DNA of 64,000 nt. It comes from Gammaproteobacteria bacterium 45_16_T64. GTDB lineage: Bacteria > Pseudomonadota > Gammaproteobacteria > Pseudomonadales > Ketobacteraceae. Below, piece by piece: positions 1 to 9,402 of the stretch. The stretch covers positions 146,740 through 210,739 of the forward strand of contig MABD01000030.1 in the NCBI GenBank assembly GCA_002162955.1. Direction: 5' to 3'. Made by a program: the position numbers and the translations under genes. The notes under the pieces were generated by a model. That model was not told the origin of the DNA. It was given only the letters and a program-made list of their open reading frames with translations, and searched no databases. Every line of letters begins with the position of its first letter. Within the stretch, counting starts at the first letter, position 1.

Positions 1-2
1 TT

Positions 3-368
3 GAGGCGCCACTGGAGCCTAACGTGAATACCCATGGTACTGCCTTCGCAGGAAGTTTATATTGCGTGGGGGCAATGACAGGGTGGAGTTTGACCCATCT
101 TTCGTTGATGGATGCTGGGTACAAACCCAGTGTAGTGCTGGCAAAGGCTGAGGTGGAGTATAAGAAGCCGGTTACCCATGATATCAGCGCGACTACCGGG
201 ATAAGTAAGCAAGAGTTTACGCGGTTTCTCGCTGATTTTGAGACAAAAGGGAAAGCCCGCTTGTCTGCTAATGTGATAATTCACTGTGATAACCAGGAGG
301 CGGTGATTATTACGGCGCAATATGTTGCGTTTAATAATGCGGTGCTTAATATCGATGCTGGAAAGTAA
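3..368 (+). CDS. YiiD C-terminal-type thioesterase, 5' end cut by the window
   Basis: The reading frame is open from the left edge. It encodes EAPLEP before the first in-frame start-like codon (GTG at 24) and runs straight into NTHGTAFAGSLY, which is the conserved beginning of the hotdog thioesterase domain found at the C-terminus of E. coli YiiD (FabP). The gene therefore starts outside the window and the GTG at 24 is not the true start. Only about 120 residues are visible. Substrate and partners cannot be judged from this fragment. Family assignment rests on the GTAFAGSLY motif and the following central helix. It converges with the peptidase gene on the other strand. Confidence 0.75.
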   Translation, partial: EAPLEPNVNTHGTAFAGSLYCVGAMTGWSLTHLSLMDAGYKPSVVLAKAEVEYKKPVTHDISATTGISKQEFTRFLADFETKGKARLSANVIIHCDNQEAVIITAQYVAFNNAVLNIDAGK

Positions 369-387
369 CGCTTCTTAGTCTTATAAG

Positions 388-409
388 GGGAGCGCTTTAG
401 GCGCTTTCA
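388..409. terminator. Weak hairpin between convergent genes
   Basis: AGCGC (391-395), loop TTTAG, GCGCT (401-405), followed by TTTC. It sits between the thioesterase and peptidase genes and overlaps the stop codon of the latter. The stem is short and the T run poor, so it is only a candidate. Confidence 0.3.
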
Positions 410-1356
410 CCCAAGGTCTTGGCTATTGAGTCAGTTGCTCTTACAAGGGCGTCAACAATGCCTGCTTCGCTGCTGGCATGTCCTGCGTCGCGAATAATCT
501 GCAACTCAGCGGCATCCCAGCGTTTGTGTAATTCTGTCGCATTTTCAAGAGGGCATACCATGTCATATCGGCCGTGCACAATAATGCCGGGAATGCTATT
601 GATGATATCCATATTGTTCAGAATCTGATTCTCATCGATAAAGACGTTGTTGGAGAAGTAGTGGACTTCCACTCTCGCCATGCTCAGAGCGGTATGTGGC
701 TCTGCAAAGTGATCCATGACGGTGATGTTGGGACGTAAAGTGGCGCAATGGCCTTCCCATGCGGACCAAGTTTTGGCTGCTGACATACGTGCAAGTTCAT
801 TATTGCCTGCGAGTAGGTCTTGGTATGCCTGCAGTAGGTTGTCATGGTCTTCGGCGGGTATGTTATGGGTGAATGCATCCCATGCATCGGGGAAAATCCG
901 GTTAGCGCCATCCTTGTAAAGCCAATCTAGGTCTCGTTGGCGGGCAAGAAAGATCCCTCGTAGGACCATTGCTTTTACCGTCTCTGGGTATCGTTGAGCG
1001 TACAGCAGTGCCAGTGTTGCGCCCCAGGATCCGCCAAAAAGCACCCAATGGTCTACTTCAAGTTCGACTCTAATTTGCTCCATATCCGCTATTAGGTCTT
1101 GTGTCGTGTTGCTTTCGACGTTGGCATGAGGCGTGGAGCGGCCACAGCCGCGTTGATCAAACAAAATGATTCGGTATTTCTCAGGGTCAAAAAAACGCCG
1201 ATGAAAAGGTTCGCAGGCGGAACCTGGCCCCCCATGGAGAAAGAGGATAGGAATACCGTCTTTGTTACCTGATTCCTCGACGTGCAATACATGATGGGTT
1301 CCAGTCTCAAAACGCTGTTCACGATAAGGCTTTATGTCGGGATATAGAATCATCAT
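397..1356 (-). CDS. pip: Proline iminopeptidase (peptidase family S33)
   Basis: Predicted cytoplasmic alpha/beta hydrolase of about 319 residues that removes N-terminal proline from peptides. The oxyanion motif LHGGPG and the nucleophile elbow GGSWGA are present, as are the catalytic Asp in HGRYDMVCP and the catalytic His in DAGHASSE near the C-terminus. The order and length fit the family (about 310-325 residues). An upstream TTG at 1368 is possible, but two consecutive ATGs at 1356 and 1353 lead directly into ILYPDIKPY, a usual N-terminus. It is divergent from dtd. As I recall, a dtd and proline iminopeptidase pair also occurs in Pseudomonas. Confidence 0.93.
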   Translation of the reverse strand: MMILYPDIKPYREQRFETGTHHVLHVEESGNKDGIPILFLHGGPGSACEPFHRRFFDPEKYRIILFDQRGCGRSTPHANVESNTTQDLIADMEQIRVELEVDHWVLFGGSWGATLALLYAQRYPETVKAMVLRGIFLARQRDLDWLYKDGANRIFPDAWDAFTHNIPAEDHDNLLQAYQDLLAGNNELARMSAAKTWSAWEGHCATLRPNITVMDHFAEPHTALSMARVEVHYFSNNVFIDENQILNNMDIINSIPGIIVHGRYDMVCPLENATELHKRWDAAELQIIRDAGHASSEAGIVDALVRATDSIAKTLGESA

Positions 1357-1437
1357 TGCAATATACAACCTGGCAGATTAAAAAACATGTAAGGCAGCTT
1401 TAAATTTAGCTTATTGTCAGCGGTTTAGCGATCCCTC

Positions 1438-1446
1438 TGTTATGAT
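1438..1446 (+). promoter_or_regulatory. Extended -10 promoter candidate for dtd
   Basis: TG-T-TATGAT matches an extended -10 element (TGnTATAAT) 40 bases before the dtd start. No good -35 lies at 17 bases. The nearest TTGTCA is 21 bases upstream, so this would rely on the extended -10. Confidence 0.35.
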
Positions 1447-1486
1447 TTCTGCCTTTCAAGGGTAAGTTTATTATGCAGGTGTACAC

Positions 1487-1924
1487 ATGAAGGCATTAAT
1501 TCAACGCGTGGCCGAAGCGTCGGTTGTTGTTGATCAAAAAATTGTGGGGCAGATTGGGCAAGGATTGCTCGTATTGTTGGGTGTGGAGCACAAGGATGAC
1601 GAGGCTATTGCAGATAAGTTATTGAAAAAAATAATAAATTATCGAGTATTTAGCGATGAGGAGGGAAAAATGAATAACTCTCTTGTGAATACTGGCGGGG
1701 GGCTCTTGTTAGTCTCCCAGTTCACATTGGCTGCAGACACAAATAAAGGTCTCAGACCTAGCTTTTCGAGTGCAGCTGAGCCTCAACAAGCAGAAGGGTT
1801 GTATGATTACATGTTGGGGCAAGCGAGAGAATGCTTGCCATTGGTCGGGGCTGGGGTTTTTGCTGCCGACATGAAGGTCCAGTTGTTAAATGATGGTCCT
1901 GTGACGTTTATGTTGGAAGTATAG
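1487..1924 (+). CDS. dtd: D-aminoacyl-tRNA deacylase
   Basis: Hydrolyses D-aminoacyl-tRNA, and glycyl-tRNA(Ala) mischarged by AlaRS, so that non-L residues are not used by the ribosome. The 145-residue length is standard. The two family signatures are visible: [17 protein letters not shown] in the middle (the SQFTL motif with the catalytic Thr) and [11 protein letters not shown] at the C-terminus (the GPVT motif with the cross-subunit Gly and Pro of the proofreading dimer). It is a single gene converging on tatC with a 9-base gap. Confidence 0.97.
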   Translation: MKALIQRVAEASVVVDQKIVGQIGQGLLVLLGVEHKDDEAIADKLLKKIINYRVFSDEEGKMNNSLVNTGGGLLLVSQFTLAADTNKGLRPSFSSAAEPQQAEGLYDYMLGQARECLPLVGAGVFAADMKVQLLNDGPVTFMLEV

Positions 1925-1933
1925 CGAGCTTTG

Positions 1934-2707
1934 CTATGTTGAAGTCTGGTCCTCTTCATCTCTTTCGGACTTTTCCTTTTTGCTCTTGTCTACTAGGCGG
2001 CCAAACAAAAGGCCAACTTCAAATAGCATCCACATTGGAATCGCAAGCATTGATTGTGAAAACGGGTCTGGTGGTGTTAGTAGCATGCCAAATATGAAGC
2101 AACCGACGACAATATAGGCGCGTTTTTCGCTTAAAGACTTTACGGTTGCAGCACCGGACCATACCACCAGCATGACCGCTATAGGTATTTCAAATGCGAG
2201 GCCAAATGCAAAAAAGAGCTTAAGGGCAATGGCTAAATATTGTGATATGTCGGGGGTTATTTCGACAGTTTGTGGGCCAATGTGGGTAAAGAACTCCATT
2301 ATTAAGGGGAATATCACGAAGTGTGCAAAAGCGATACCGCCATAAAAAAGCAGTATACTGCTCATTAGCATAGGGATGGCGAGACGTTTTTCATGGGCAT
2401 ACAACCCTGGGGAAATAAAGCGCCATACTTGGTGCAAAATGACTGGCATGGCCAGAAAAAGGGATACCATCAGCGTGAGCTTAAAAGGAGCAAAGAATGT
2501 TGCGGTGATATCTGTCGCAATCATACTGCTACCTTCAGGTAGCTGGTCTCGAATGGGCTTAGAAACGATTTCGTAGATGTCGTTGGCGAAATAGAAGAGG
2601 CCACAAAATATAACAAGGATCGATGCGATGCCTTTTAGAAGCCGGTCGCGTAATTCTATTAGGTGGCCTATGAGCGGTAGGTTGCCTTCCTGGTTTGGTT
2701 TGGTCAT
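1934..2707 (-). CDS. tatC: Twin-arginine translocase subunit TatC
   Basis: Polytopic inner-membrane receptor for twin-arginine signal peptides. The 257 residues show six hydrophobic segments, beginning at about residues 24-44. The cytoplasmic N-terminal motif LIELRDRLLKG and the loop FISPGLYAHEKR with the conserved Glu are present. A charged C-terminal tail (KSKKEKSERDEEDQ) follows the last helix. It is the last gene of the hisE-tatABC series. It lies 44 bases after tatB, a wider gap than usual. Confidence 0.97.
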   Translation of the reverse strand: MTKPNQEGNLPLIGHLIELRDRLLKGIASILVIFCGLFYFANDIYEIVSKPIRDQLPEGSSMIATDITATFFAPFKLTLMVSLFLAMPVILHQVWRFISPGLYAHEKRLAIPMLMSSILLFYGGIAFAHFVIFPLIMEFFTHIGPQTVEITPDISQYLAIALKLFFAFGLAFEIPIAVMLVVWSGAATVKSLSEKRAYIVVGCFIFGMLLTPPDPFSQSMLAIPMWMLFEVGLLFGRLVDKSKKEKSERDEEDQTST

Positions 2708-2751
2708 AACTAATATTGAATCCGACGCTGGTTTGTTCTGCTGGGGGCTTT

Positions 2752-3078
2752 TTATGGGGCTGACGCAGGTGGTTTGGATGGTGTTGCTGGTTTAGTTGGT
2801 TCTGTTACTGTTTCCTTAAGTGCTGTGTTCGCTGCAGATTCGACGGATTTCTTGGCGTCTTCTAAGCCTGCTTTTTCAATCTGTTGCTGGATGCGTTGTT
2901 GCATCTCATGAGCGTTAATTTCTCGCTCTAGCTCATCCTTAACTGCGACGCTGGCGCGGCGTATCTTTCCGACCCAGGCACTGGTCATTCTGATCGCGTG
3001 TGGAAGGCGCTCGGGCCCGAGCACAACCAAGCCGATAATGGCAATTAAAATGAGTTCAAAAAAACCAATGTCAAACAT
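2752..3078 (-). CDS. tatB: Sec-independent translocase protein TatB
   Basis: Single-helix partner of TatC in the twin-arginine receptor complex. The N-terminal hydrophobic helix (FDIGFFELILIAIIGLVVLGP) is followed by the PERLPHAIR hinge and an amphipathic helix. The remainder is a charged and then Pro/Thr/Ala-rich tail. The Glu in the first helix and the LGPERLP motif separate it from TatA. At 108 residues it is shorter than E. coli TatB (about 170) but within the range for the family. Confidence 0.95.
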   Translation of the reverse strand: MFDIGFFELILIAIIGLVVLGPERLPHAIRMTSAWVGKIRRASVAVKDELEREINAHEMQQRIQQQIEKAGLEDAKKSVESAANTALKETVTEPTKPATPSKPPASAP

Positions 3079-3144
3079 GCTGAACCTGCAACAGAAATGC
3101 TAGCAGGGATCCTGCTAGCGGTCTTGCTGATACGATAAAAGTGA

Positions 3145-3372
3145 TTACTTCACTTCTTCTTTTGATGGTTTAGATTCTTCTTCCGCTGCGGTATTTTCAG
3201 CCGATTGTTGATCTAATGCTTTGGCGTCTTCGTCACTAACGGCTTTCTTGAAGCCTTTGATAGCGCCACCAAGGTCTCCACCAAGGTTTTTGAGTCGCTT
3301 CGTACCGAAAAGTAACAATACAATTGCCAGAATTATGAGAAGTTGCCAAATGCTAATGCCGCCAATACCCAT
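3145..3372 (-). CDS. tatA: Sec-independent translocase protein TatA
   Basis: Pore-forming subunit of the twin-arginine system. The 75 residues consist of an N-terminal membrane helix ([17 protein letters not shown]), the [21 protein letters not shown] amphipathic region with the conserved FGTKRL hinge, and an acidic and lysine-rich tail. It begins 12 bases after hisE and is likely co-transcribed with hisE upstream and tatBC downstream. Confidence 0.96.
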   Translation of the reverse strand: MGIGGISIWQLLIILAIVLLLFGTKRLKNLGGDLGGAIKGFKKAVSDEDAKALDQQSAENTAAEEESKPSKEEVK

Positions 3373-3384
3373 GATGTTCTCCGC

Positions 3385-3714
3385 CTATTTGTTGCGGTTG
3401 GCTTTTTCTACCAACCCTGATAAGTCGAATCTTCGTGCTAATTCAGTCAGAATCGCTTGTGAATCTTCCCCGCGTTGATGAAGCATGACGAGTGTATGAA
3501 ACCAGAGGTCTGCCGTTTCGTAGATCAGGTCCCTATTATCGAGGCTCTGTTCTGCGTCTTTGGCGGCAATAATGGTTTCTGTTGCTTCTTCACCAATTTT
3601 TTCTAAAATCTTATTTAAGCCCTTGTTATATAGGCTGGATACATAGGACGAATCGGGTGCAGCCCCTTTTCGTTCCTCTAAGACTTTGTCTAATGCTGTT
3701 AACGTATCGCTCAT
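3385..3714 (-). CDS. hisE: Phosphoribosyl-ATP pyrophosphatase
   Basis: Second step of histidine synthesis: PR-ATP to PR-AMP plus pyrophosphate. The 109 residues form the all-alpha MazG-like fold. The metal-binding [11 protein letters not shown] and [13 protein letters not shown] motifs are visible. In Pseudomonas hisI (the PR-AMP cyclohydrolase) lies between ubiB and hisE. Here the 80 bases separating the two genes cannot hold it, so hisE stands alone in the ubi-tat series. Confidence 0.95.
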   Translation of the reverse strand: MSDTLTALDKVLEERKGAAPDSSYVSSLYNKGLNKILEKIGEEATETIIAAKDAEQSLDNRDLIYETADLWFHTLVMLHQRGEDSQAILTELARRFDLSGLVEKANRNK

Positions 3715-3794
3715 TATTTGCTCAGTATTCCAGTAACTCTTTGATCTTACCTTATTTTAGCTTTCTTTAGGCAAATATAGGTATTCTCATTTCA

Positions 3795-5447
3795 CTATTT
3801 GCGAGCCCTGAGTCCTTTGGCCCATAAAATAAACGCCCCACCTAGGCCAAAAGTCCAGGCTGGCCAAGGAATTGCCGATAGGTCTGGGACCAAATCCGGC
3901 CTGATAGACCACACGACGCCCAATAGTAATGCGCCGCTTCCTGCGAGTATAATAATCCTATCTTTTTTCATTTGTTGCAAATGACGCGTTTCCAATTGGG
4001 CAAGGAAGCGCTCCTGATTGTCGCCGAGTTGGCGTATTTCATCCAGGGCTTCCCAGGCCATTTTTGGGAGCTGGGGAAGTTGCTCTAATAATGCTGGGGT
4101 ATTGCGTTTTATCGCTGTGAGGATAGCGTCGGGGCCCATTTGGTCTCGGATCCAATTTTCAAGCAGTGGCCGACCGACGGTCCAAATATCTAGTTCTGGG
4201 TAAAGTTGTTGACCAAGACCCTCGACGTGGATCAGTGTTTTTTCCAGCAATAAGAACTGCGGTAATGCCTGCATTTCAAAGCGCCGCGCGGTTTGAAATA
4301 AGCTAATCAGAATAGGGCCAAACTCGATGTCAGAGAGAGGTCTTTCCAATATTGGTTCTAGTATTCCGCGCAGCGCGTTTTCAAGCTCCTTTACGCGAAT
4401 TGTTTTGGGTACCCAGCCAGCGTCAACCAGCAATAGCGCAATTTGTTCGTAATCTTTGTCAAGCAGGGCCATCAATTGACGTGCAAGCAGGTAGCGCTCG
4501 TCTCTGTTGAGTGAGCCCACAATAGCGTTGTCAATGGAGATATATTGGGGTTGTTCAGGGTTCTTTAGCGAGACCATGACGTTGCCAGGGTGCATATCAG
4601 CGTGGAAAAAGTTATCCCTAAATACTTGTGTGAAGAAGATCTCTACGCCAATCTCTGCCATTGTTTCAAGGTTGATACCGGCGGCCTTAATAGCCTCAAC
4701 ATCGGAAATTGGTACTCCGTATACGCGCTCCATAACCATGACATTGCTACTGCAATAGTCCCAGTGGACTTCTGGAACATAGAGTAATGGAGAGTCAGCA
4801 AAGTTGCGCCGAAATTGGTTTGTATTGGCAGCTTCGCGCATCATGTCGAGTTCGCCGAGAATAATATGCTCGTAATCTTTTACAATCTGTAGGAGGTGAA
4901 AGCGTTGAAGATCGGGCATTGCTCGTTCAATTCTTGCGGCGCCAGCCTGCATCAAAGACACGTCCAGTTTGACAGTGCGCTCGATATTGGGTCTGACTAC
5001 TTTAACAACAACTTCTTGTCCAGAATGAAGTTTTGCCGCGTGAACTTGGGCAATTGAGGCCGAGGCCATAGGTGTGATGTTGAATTCAGCAAAAAGAGTG
5101 GTGACCGATGCTTTTAGCTCCTTTTCGATGATTGAGAGCGAGGCCTGCTCATCGAAAGGGGGGACGTTGTCCTGCAGCTTGGAGAGCTCTTCTATTGCCT
5201 TTTCATCGAGTAGGTCTTTACGCGTGGATAGCAATTGGCCGAACTTGATATACACTGGCCCCAACTCTTCGAGTGCTAAGCGTAGCCGTACCCAAGGGTC
5301 TTCTTTGGTTGACGCAAACCATGAACTCGGTATTAAGCGAAGCAATATCCGAACGGGTAAAGCGGCAGCGTGAGCTGGCAGTAATTCATCAAGCCGGTAC
5401 TTAGCAAAAATGTGTAGGATGGCGAATAGGCGGCCTAGTTGCTTCAA
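3795..5447 (-). CDS. ubiB: UbiB, ubiquinone biosynthesis atypical kinase/ATPase
   Basis: Membrane-associated ABC1/ADCK-type protein needed for aerobic ubiquinone synthesis. The 550 residues include the KxGQ segment (YIKFGQLLSTRKDLL, about 68-82), the alanine-rich ASIAQVHAAKL loop, the lysine motif VVVKVVRPNIE, and FFHADMHPGNVMVS with the catalytic-loop residues, followed by SIDNAIVG. Usual members have a DFG-like D at the last of these. Two C-terminal hydrophobic segments anchor it to the membrane. The likely start is a TTG at 5447 preceded by AAGAGAG about 9 bases upstream. It follows ubiJ with a 30-base gap. Confidence 0.96.
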   Translation of the reverse strand: MKQLGRLFAILHIFAKYRLDELLPAHAAALPVRILLRLIPSSWFASTKEDPWVRLRLALEELGPVYIKFGQLLSTRKDLLDEKAIEELSKLQDNVPPFDEQASLSIIEKELKASVTTLFAEFNITPMASASIAQVHAAKLHSGQEVVVKVVRPNIERTVKLDVSLMQAGAARIERAMPDLQRFHLLQIVKDYEHIILGELDMMREAANTNQFRRNFADSPLLYVPEVHWDYCSSNVMVMERVYGVPISDVEAIKAAGINLETMAEIGVEIFFTQVFRDNFFHADMHPGNVMVSLKNPEQPQYISIDNAIVGSLNRDERYLLARQLMALLDKDYEQIALLLVDAGWVPKTIRVKELENALRGILEPILERPLSDIEFGPILISLFQTARRFEMQALPQFLLLEKTLIHVEGLGQQLYPELDIWTVGRPLLENWIRDQMGPDAILTAIKRNTPALLEQLPQLPKMAWEALDEIRQLGDNQERFLAQLETRHLQQMKKDRIIILAGSGALLLGVVWSIRPDLVPDLSAIPWPAWTFGLGGAFILWAKGLRARK

Positions 5448-5477
5448 GGTGTTGCTCTCTTGGGTTGGTGATTTGAA

Positions 5478-6167
5478 TTAGGGTTGTGGGTCAAAAGGGT
5501 TGTCGGAATTGTTGGGTTGGGCTGAAGGTTCGCGGTGTTGCCCTGCTTGAAGCAGTTTAACGCGGACCTCTAGGCGGTCAAAATCGTTTCGAGTCTGGTC
5601 TACTTGTTGGCAAAAAACATCGAGGTCTTTTTTCTCGACAACTTGTTGACTCTCTTCGCGTAGATAATGGCTGCCATCATCGAGTAATGAGGTGGCTGTT
5701 TTCTTCAGCCAGCCGAATGCTGAGCGTGCTGTTTGTCCAATTTGATGGGCAGTAACATCACCGACCCATTGAGAGAGTGGCTCTTCTAGGTCTATATCAT
5801 TATCGCGAAATATGCTGGATAACTCTTGAGCAAATGCTTGGTCGCCTTCAACTCTAACGCCACTTGCAATCAATTCTCCTGGGCTTTTATCTAAACCCAG
5901 TTGAAAAAGGATCGAAATCAAGGGTCCACTCACTTTCACTGTCGGGGTACCTTCCCAATAGTGATATACGTGAACTTCACCCGCGCCGATTTCAAGTGTG
6001 AGGGATACGTTAGGGCGATTTGCGCATAGGTTGATCGTTTTGCCATCGTGTATGGACAAGGCTTTGCGCGTGCCGGGGGCAAAGGCAAGGGCTTTATTGA
6101 TGGCTTTTTCTAGTTGTTGGGCGAAGAAGCTTGGGGCTAACGAGCGCTGCTGTGAATCCGTTACCAT
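5478..6167 (-). CDS. ubiJ: UbiJ, SCP2-domain accessory factor of ubiquinone synthesis
   Basis: Lipid-binding accessory protein that, with UbiK, helps organise the soluble Ubi complex in the cytoplasm. The 229 residues have an N-terminal SCP2-like sterol-carrier region (about 15-115). A helical C-terminal part follows, with the coiled-coil-like segment VEKKDLDVFCQQVDQTRNDF near 175-195. The family is poorly conserved in sequence, so the position between ubiE and ubiB is strong support. Its start lies 2 bases beyond the ubiE stop, indicating tight coupling. Confidence 0.9.
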   Translation of the reverse strand: MVTDSQQRSLAPSFFAQQLEKAINKALAFAPGTRKALSIHDGKTINLCANRPNVSLTLEIGAGEVHVYHYWEGTPTVKVSGPLISILFQLGLDKSPGELIASGVRVEGDQAFAQELSSIFRDNDIDLEEPLSQWVGDVTAHQIGQTARSAFGWLKKTATSLLDDGSHYLREESQQVVEKKDLDVFCQQVDQTRNDFDRLEVRVKLLQAGQHREPSAQPNNSDNPFDPQP

Positions 6168-6169
6168 GA

Positions 6170-6895
6170 TTAATACTTGAAACCTCGGTGGAGAGCGACA
6201 ATGCCTTGTGTCAGGTTATGATATTCAACTTGTTCTAAGCCGGCTTTTCTCATCATATGTTTTAAGGCTTTTTGGTCGGGATGGGTGAGTATTGATTCTG
6301 TTAATGACTGGAGAGGCTGAGAATCGTTAAGGAGTAACTTGCTGACGAACGGCACCACTGTTTGTGTATAGCGATCGATTAATTTTTTTACGAGAGGATG
6401 GGTGGGGGTGGAGTATTCAAGGACTAACAGACGTCCCCCCGGTTTGAGGACTCTGGTCATTGACGTCAGCGCTTGTTGTTTATCGGGTGTGTTGCGCAGG
6501 CCCATGGCGATTGTAATACAGTCAAATGTGTTGTCTTCAAAAGGTAGATTTTCGACATCGGTCTGTAGATATCTAATATTGCTTGCATGTTTATTGTTCG
6601 AGAAACGCTTGCGACCGATTTGCAGCATGGGACTGCTGATGTCGGCAAGAAAAACTTGACCTTCATTGCCCACTGCACGTGAAAGCTTGGCTGCGAGGTC
6701 GCCCGTTCCTCCCGCAATATCAAGAATGACCTGGCCTGGCCTGGGAGCACTCAACTCAATGGCGTAGCGTTTCCATAGGCGGTGGATGCCGATGGACATC
6801 ACATCATTGAGCAAATCGTAGCGATCAGCGACCTTGCTAAAAGAGGTGCTAATTTGCCTTCTATGATTCTTACGCTGGATGTTTTGATTGCTCAT
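6170..6895 (-). CDS. ubiE: Ubiquinone/menaquinone C-methyltransferase UbiE
   Basis: SAM-dependent methyltransferase acting on 2-polyprenyl-6-methoxy-1,4-benzoquinol (and demethylmenaquinol in organisms that make menaquinone). The 241 residues contain the UbiE family segment KVADRYDLLNDVMSIGIHRLWK and the SAM-binding DIAGGTGDLAA. Further motifs are AMGLRNTPDKQQAL and RPGGRLLVLEYSTP-like KPGGRLLVLE. It is first of the ubiE-ubiJ-ubiB set and lies 77 bases after the DUF971 gene. Confidence 0.97.
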   Translation of the reverse strand: MSNQNIQRKNHRRQISTSFSKVADRYDLLNDVMSIGIHRLWKRYAIELSAPRPGQVILDIAGGTGDLAAKLSRAVGNEGQVFLADISSPMLQIGRKRFSNNKHASNIRYLQTDVENLPFEDNTFDCITIAMGLRNTPDKQQALTSMTRVLKPGGRLLVLEYSTPTHPLVKKLIDRYTQTVVPFVSKLLLNDSQPLQSLTESILTHPDQKALKHMMRKAGLEQVEYHNLTQGIVALHRGFKY

Positions 6896-6972
6896 CGTAG
6901 AACAAGGCCCCGGATGGTTGGGCCCGTATCTTGGCGGATTGGTGGTTTTGAGTCAATGGTGGTGACGTTTTA

Positions 6973-7347
6973 TCAGTTGGTCCAGCGGCCAATTTCAGCG
7001 GGCTGTCGAGAGGCTCCTGCCTGCTGAAGTCGGTCGAGGTATTGATGCCATAACTGATCGTGGTTTTGTCCCAGTTCTAGGAGGTAATCCCAGCTATAAA
7101 TCCCCGTATCATGACCGTCATTAAAAAGTAATTTGATCGCGTAATTACCTACCGCTTCGATCCCTCTTATTTCCACCAGTTTCTTGCCAGTTTGTAGTAC
7201 CTCTTGCCCTTTGCCGTGACCACGTACTTCGGCTGATGGGGACCAGACGCGCAAGAACTCACTGGAAAGTGTATAGAGCTGATCGTCAAAGATCAGCTCT
7301 AGGGTTTGAGACTTTTTGTGAAGCTTAATATGCGAGGGAGCTTGCAT
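6973..7347 (-). CDS. DUF971 (GBBH-like N-terminal domain) protein
   Basis: Small protein of about 124 residues with the domain also found at the N-terminus of gamma-butyrobetaine hydroxylase. Visible are LELIFDDQLYTLSSEFLRVWSPSAEVRGHG and the later GNYAIKLLFNDGHDTGIYSWDYL, both typical of the family. The frame is open to 7383, inside hslU. The ATG at 7347 sits behind TAGGT and just after the hslU stop, so it is the better start. The biochemical role is unknown. A Zn- or Fe-S-related role has been suggested for relatives and is not shown here. Synteny hslU-DUF971-ubiE is common in gammaproteobacteria. Confidence 0.88.
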   Translation of the reverse strand: MQAPSHIKLHKKSQTLELIFDDQLYTLSSEFLRVWSPSAEVRGHGKGQEVLQTGKKLVEIRGIEAVGNYAIKLLFNDGHDTGIYSWDYLLELGQNHDQLWHQYLDRLQQAGASRQPAEIGRWTN

Positions 7348-7354
7348 GGTAAAC

Positions 7355-8704
7355 CTACAATATGTAGCGGCTAAGGTCTTCATCTTGAGACAGTTTACCG
7401 AGCCGTTCGTCTACATACTCTGCCGTGATCTCGAAAGTATCCCCTGATTGCTTGGTCGCGAGATCTGCTGCGTCGAAAGAAAGCTCATCAGTGAGTTTTT
7501 CCATTACCGTATGGAGGCGTCGAGCCCCAATATTTTCGGTGGTTTCATTCACATGCCAGGCGACTTCGGCAACGCGACGAATAGCTTCAGCGGTGAAGTC
7601 GATATCGAGGCCTTCAGTGTTGATCAGTGCTTTGTATTGCTCTGATAGTGACGCCTTTGGTTCGGTCAAAATACGTTCAAAGTCGTCAGCGGATAGGGCG
7701 TCAAGTTCCACTCGAATGGGTAAACGGCCCTGTAGTTCGGGAACCAAGTCTGATGGTTTAGCGAGGTGAAATGCACCTGATGCGATAAATAAAATATGAT
7801 CGGTCTTAACCATGCCGTACTTTGTGCTAACGGTGCAGCCTTCGATAAGGGGGAGTAGGTCTCGTTGTACGCCTTCTCGAGAAACATCCGTACCACCGCC
7901 TTCGGAGCGCTTAGCGACTTTGTCTATTTCATCAAGAAATACAATGCCATTTTGCTCTACCGCTTCTATGGCCTTTGCTTTTAGATCGTCTTCATTGACT
8001 AGCTTACCCGCTTCTTCTTCTTTGATTTGCTTGTAAGCGTCTTTGATCTTGAGTTTACGAGATTTCTTCTTGCCATTGCTCATGTTGGAAAACATGCTTT
8101 GCAATTGGTTGGTCATTTCTTCCATGCCAGGAGGGGCCATGATTTCGACGCCGACAGAAGGGGCAGCGAGGTCAATTTCGATTTCTTTGTCGTCAAGTTC
8201 GCCTTCTCTAAGGCGCTTACGGAAAAGCTGTCGAGCGGCGGAGTCTTCGGTGGGTTGCTGCTCTTCTTCCGAGGACCAGTCGTTACGAACTGGCGCGAGG
8301 AGGGCATCGAGAATACGGTCTTCGGCGGCGTCTTCCGCTTTGTGTTGTACTCGTTCGATTTCCTGTTCTCTTAGTAGTTTTACTGCCATATCGGCGAGGT
8401 CGCGAATGATGCTCTCAACATCCCGACCAACATAGCCTACTTCGGTAAACTTGGTCGCTTCAATTTTAATGAAAGGCGCCTTGGCGAGCTTTGCGAGGCG
8501 GCGTGCAATTTCTGTTTTACCGACGCCTGTGGGGCCAATCATTAGAATATTCTTTGGCGATATTTCATTACGCAACTGCTCGTCTAATTGCATACGGCGC
8601 CAGCGGCTTCTTAGGGCTAATGCAACAGCGCGTTTGGCACCCGTTTGACCAATAATGTGACGGTCAAGTTCATGGACGATTTCCCGAGGGGTCATATCTG
8701 ACAT
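7355..8704 (-). CDS. hslU: ATP-dependent protease ATPase subunit HslU
   Basis: AAA+ unfoldase ring that feeds substrates to HslV. From the ATG at 8704 the protein has 449 residues beginning [14 protein letters not shown], as in other HslU proteins. The frame upstream to 8785 has no family similarity. Walker A is GPTGVGKT at about 57-64, and the I-domain lies in the middle. Walker B is [10 protein letters not shown] and sensor residues follow. The C-terminal SRYIL ending, which docks into HslV pockets, is intact. It follows hslV by 91 bases on the same transcript. Confidence 0.97.
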   Translation of the reverse strand: MSDMTPREIVHELDRHIIGQTGAKRAVALALRSRWRRMQLDEQLRNEISPKNILMIGPTGVGKTEIARRLAKLAKAPFIKIEATKFTEVGYVGRDVESIIRDLADMAVKLLREQEIERVQHKAEDAAEDRILDALLAPVRNDWSSEEEQQPTEDSAARQLFRKRLREGELDDKEIEIDLAAPSVGVEIMAPPGMEEMTNQLQSMFSNMSNGKKKSRKLKIKDAYKQIKEEEAGKLVNEDDLKAKAIEAVEQNGIVFLDEIDKVAKRSEGGGTDVSREGVQRDLLPLIEGCTVSTKYGMVKTDHILFIASGAFHLAKPSDLVPELQGRLPIRVELDALSADDFERILTEPKASLSEQYKALINTEGLDIDFTAEAIRRVAEVAWHVNETTENIGARRLHTVMEKLTDELSFDAADLATKQSGDTFEITAEYVDERLGKLSQDEDLSRYIL

Positions 8705-8795
8705 AATAGATACTCTGTTCTGGTTTCGCTTTCGCGGAATATTGTTTCGCTGCAACGGTGTATTGGCTGCGGCGCTAGATAGCAAAGAAAGTTTG

Positions 8796-9335
8796 TTATC
8801 CGTCTAATTCTTCAATTACGTGGTTATGATTGGTGTAAATACAAATGTCACCCGCAATAGTCAGTCCCTTTTCGACAATTTCTCGCGCACTAAGATCAGT
8901 GTTGTCTAGTAATGCGCGAGCGGCTGATTGTGCGAAGGGACCGCCAGAACCTATAGCGATAAGATCGTCCTCAGGTTGGATGACATCACCATTACCGGTA
9001 ATAATAAGGGATGCCGTTTCGTCGGCAACGGCAAGTAGCGCTTCTAATTTACGTAATGCACGATCACTACGCCAATCTTTGGCGAGTTCAACGGCTGCTC
9101 GGGTCAAGTTGCCCTGGTGTTTTTCTAATTTAGCTTCAAAGCGCTCGAAGAGTGTAAAGGCGTCAGCAGTACCGCCGGCAAAGCCTGCGATCACTTTTCC
9201 ATCGTAGATACGTCGTACTTTTCTGGCGTTGCCTTTCATGATGGTGTTACCCAGGCTGACTTGTCCATCACCCCCAATAACAACTTTGCCATTTCTGCGT
9301 GCTGAAAGTATGGTCGTGCCTCGGTATTGTTCCAC
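8796..9335 (-). CDS. hslV: ATP-dependent protease peptidase subunit HslV
   Basis: Proteasome-like threonine peptidase that forms two stacked hexamers with HslU caps. The 179 residues start from a GTG at 9335 preceded by AGAGG. A short propeptide, MEQYRG, precedes [13 protein letters not shown]. The catalytic residue after processing is therefore Thr7. The conserved [22 protein letters not shown] and [13 protein letters not shown] segments are intact. A predicted heat-shock promoter lies about 70 bases upstream (9403-9430). Confidence 0.97.
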   Translation of the reverse strand: MEQYRGTTILSARRNGKVVIGGDGQVSLGNTIMKGNARKVRRIYDGKVIAGFAGGTADAFTLFERFEAKLEKHQGNLTRAAVELAKDWRSDRALRKLEALLAVADETASLIITGNGDVIQPEDDLIAIGSGGPFAQSAARALLDNTDLSAREIVEKGLTIAGDICIYTNHNHVIEELDG

Positions 9336-9402
9336 AATTAACCTCTAGTGCTTTCCTGATAATGACGTGCGCGATAAAAGATAATTCGCGCTGATCGAAG
9401 TT

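Noticed and set aside
8027-8435. Long antisense open frames inside hslU
   Set aside because: Ser/Arg-rich translations without starts or motifs. They are shadows of the hslU coding bias.
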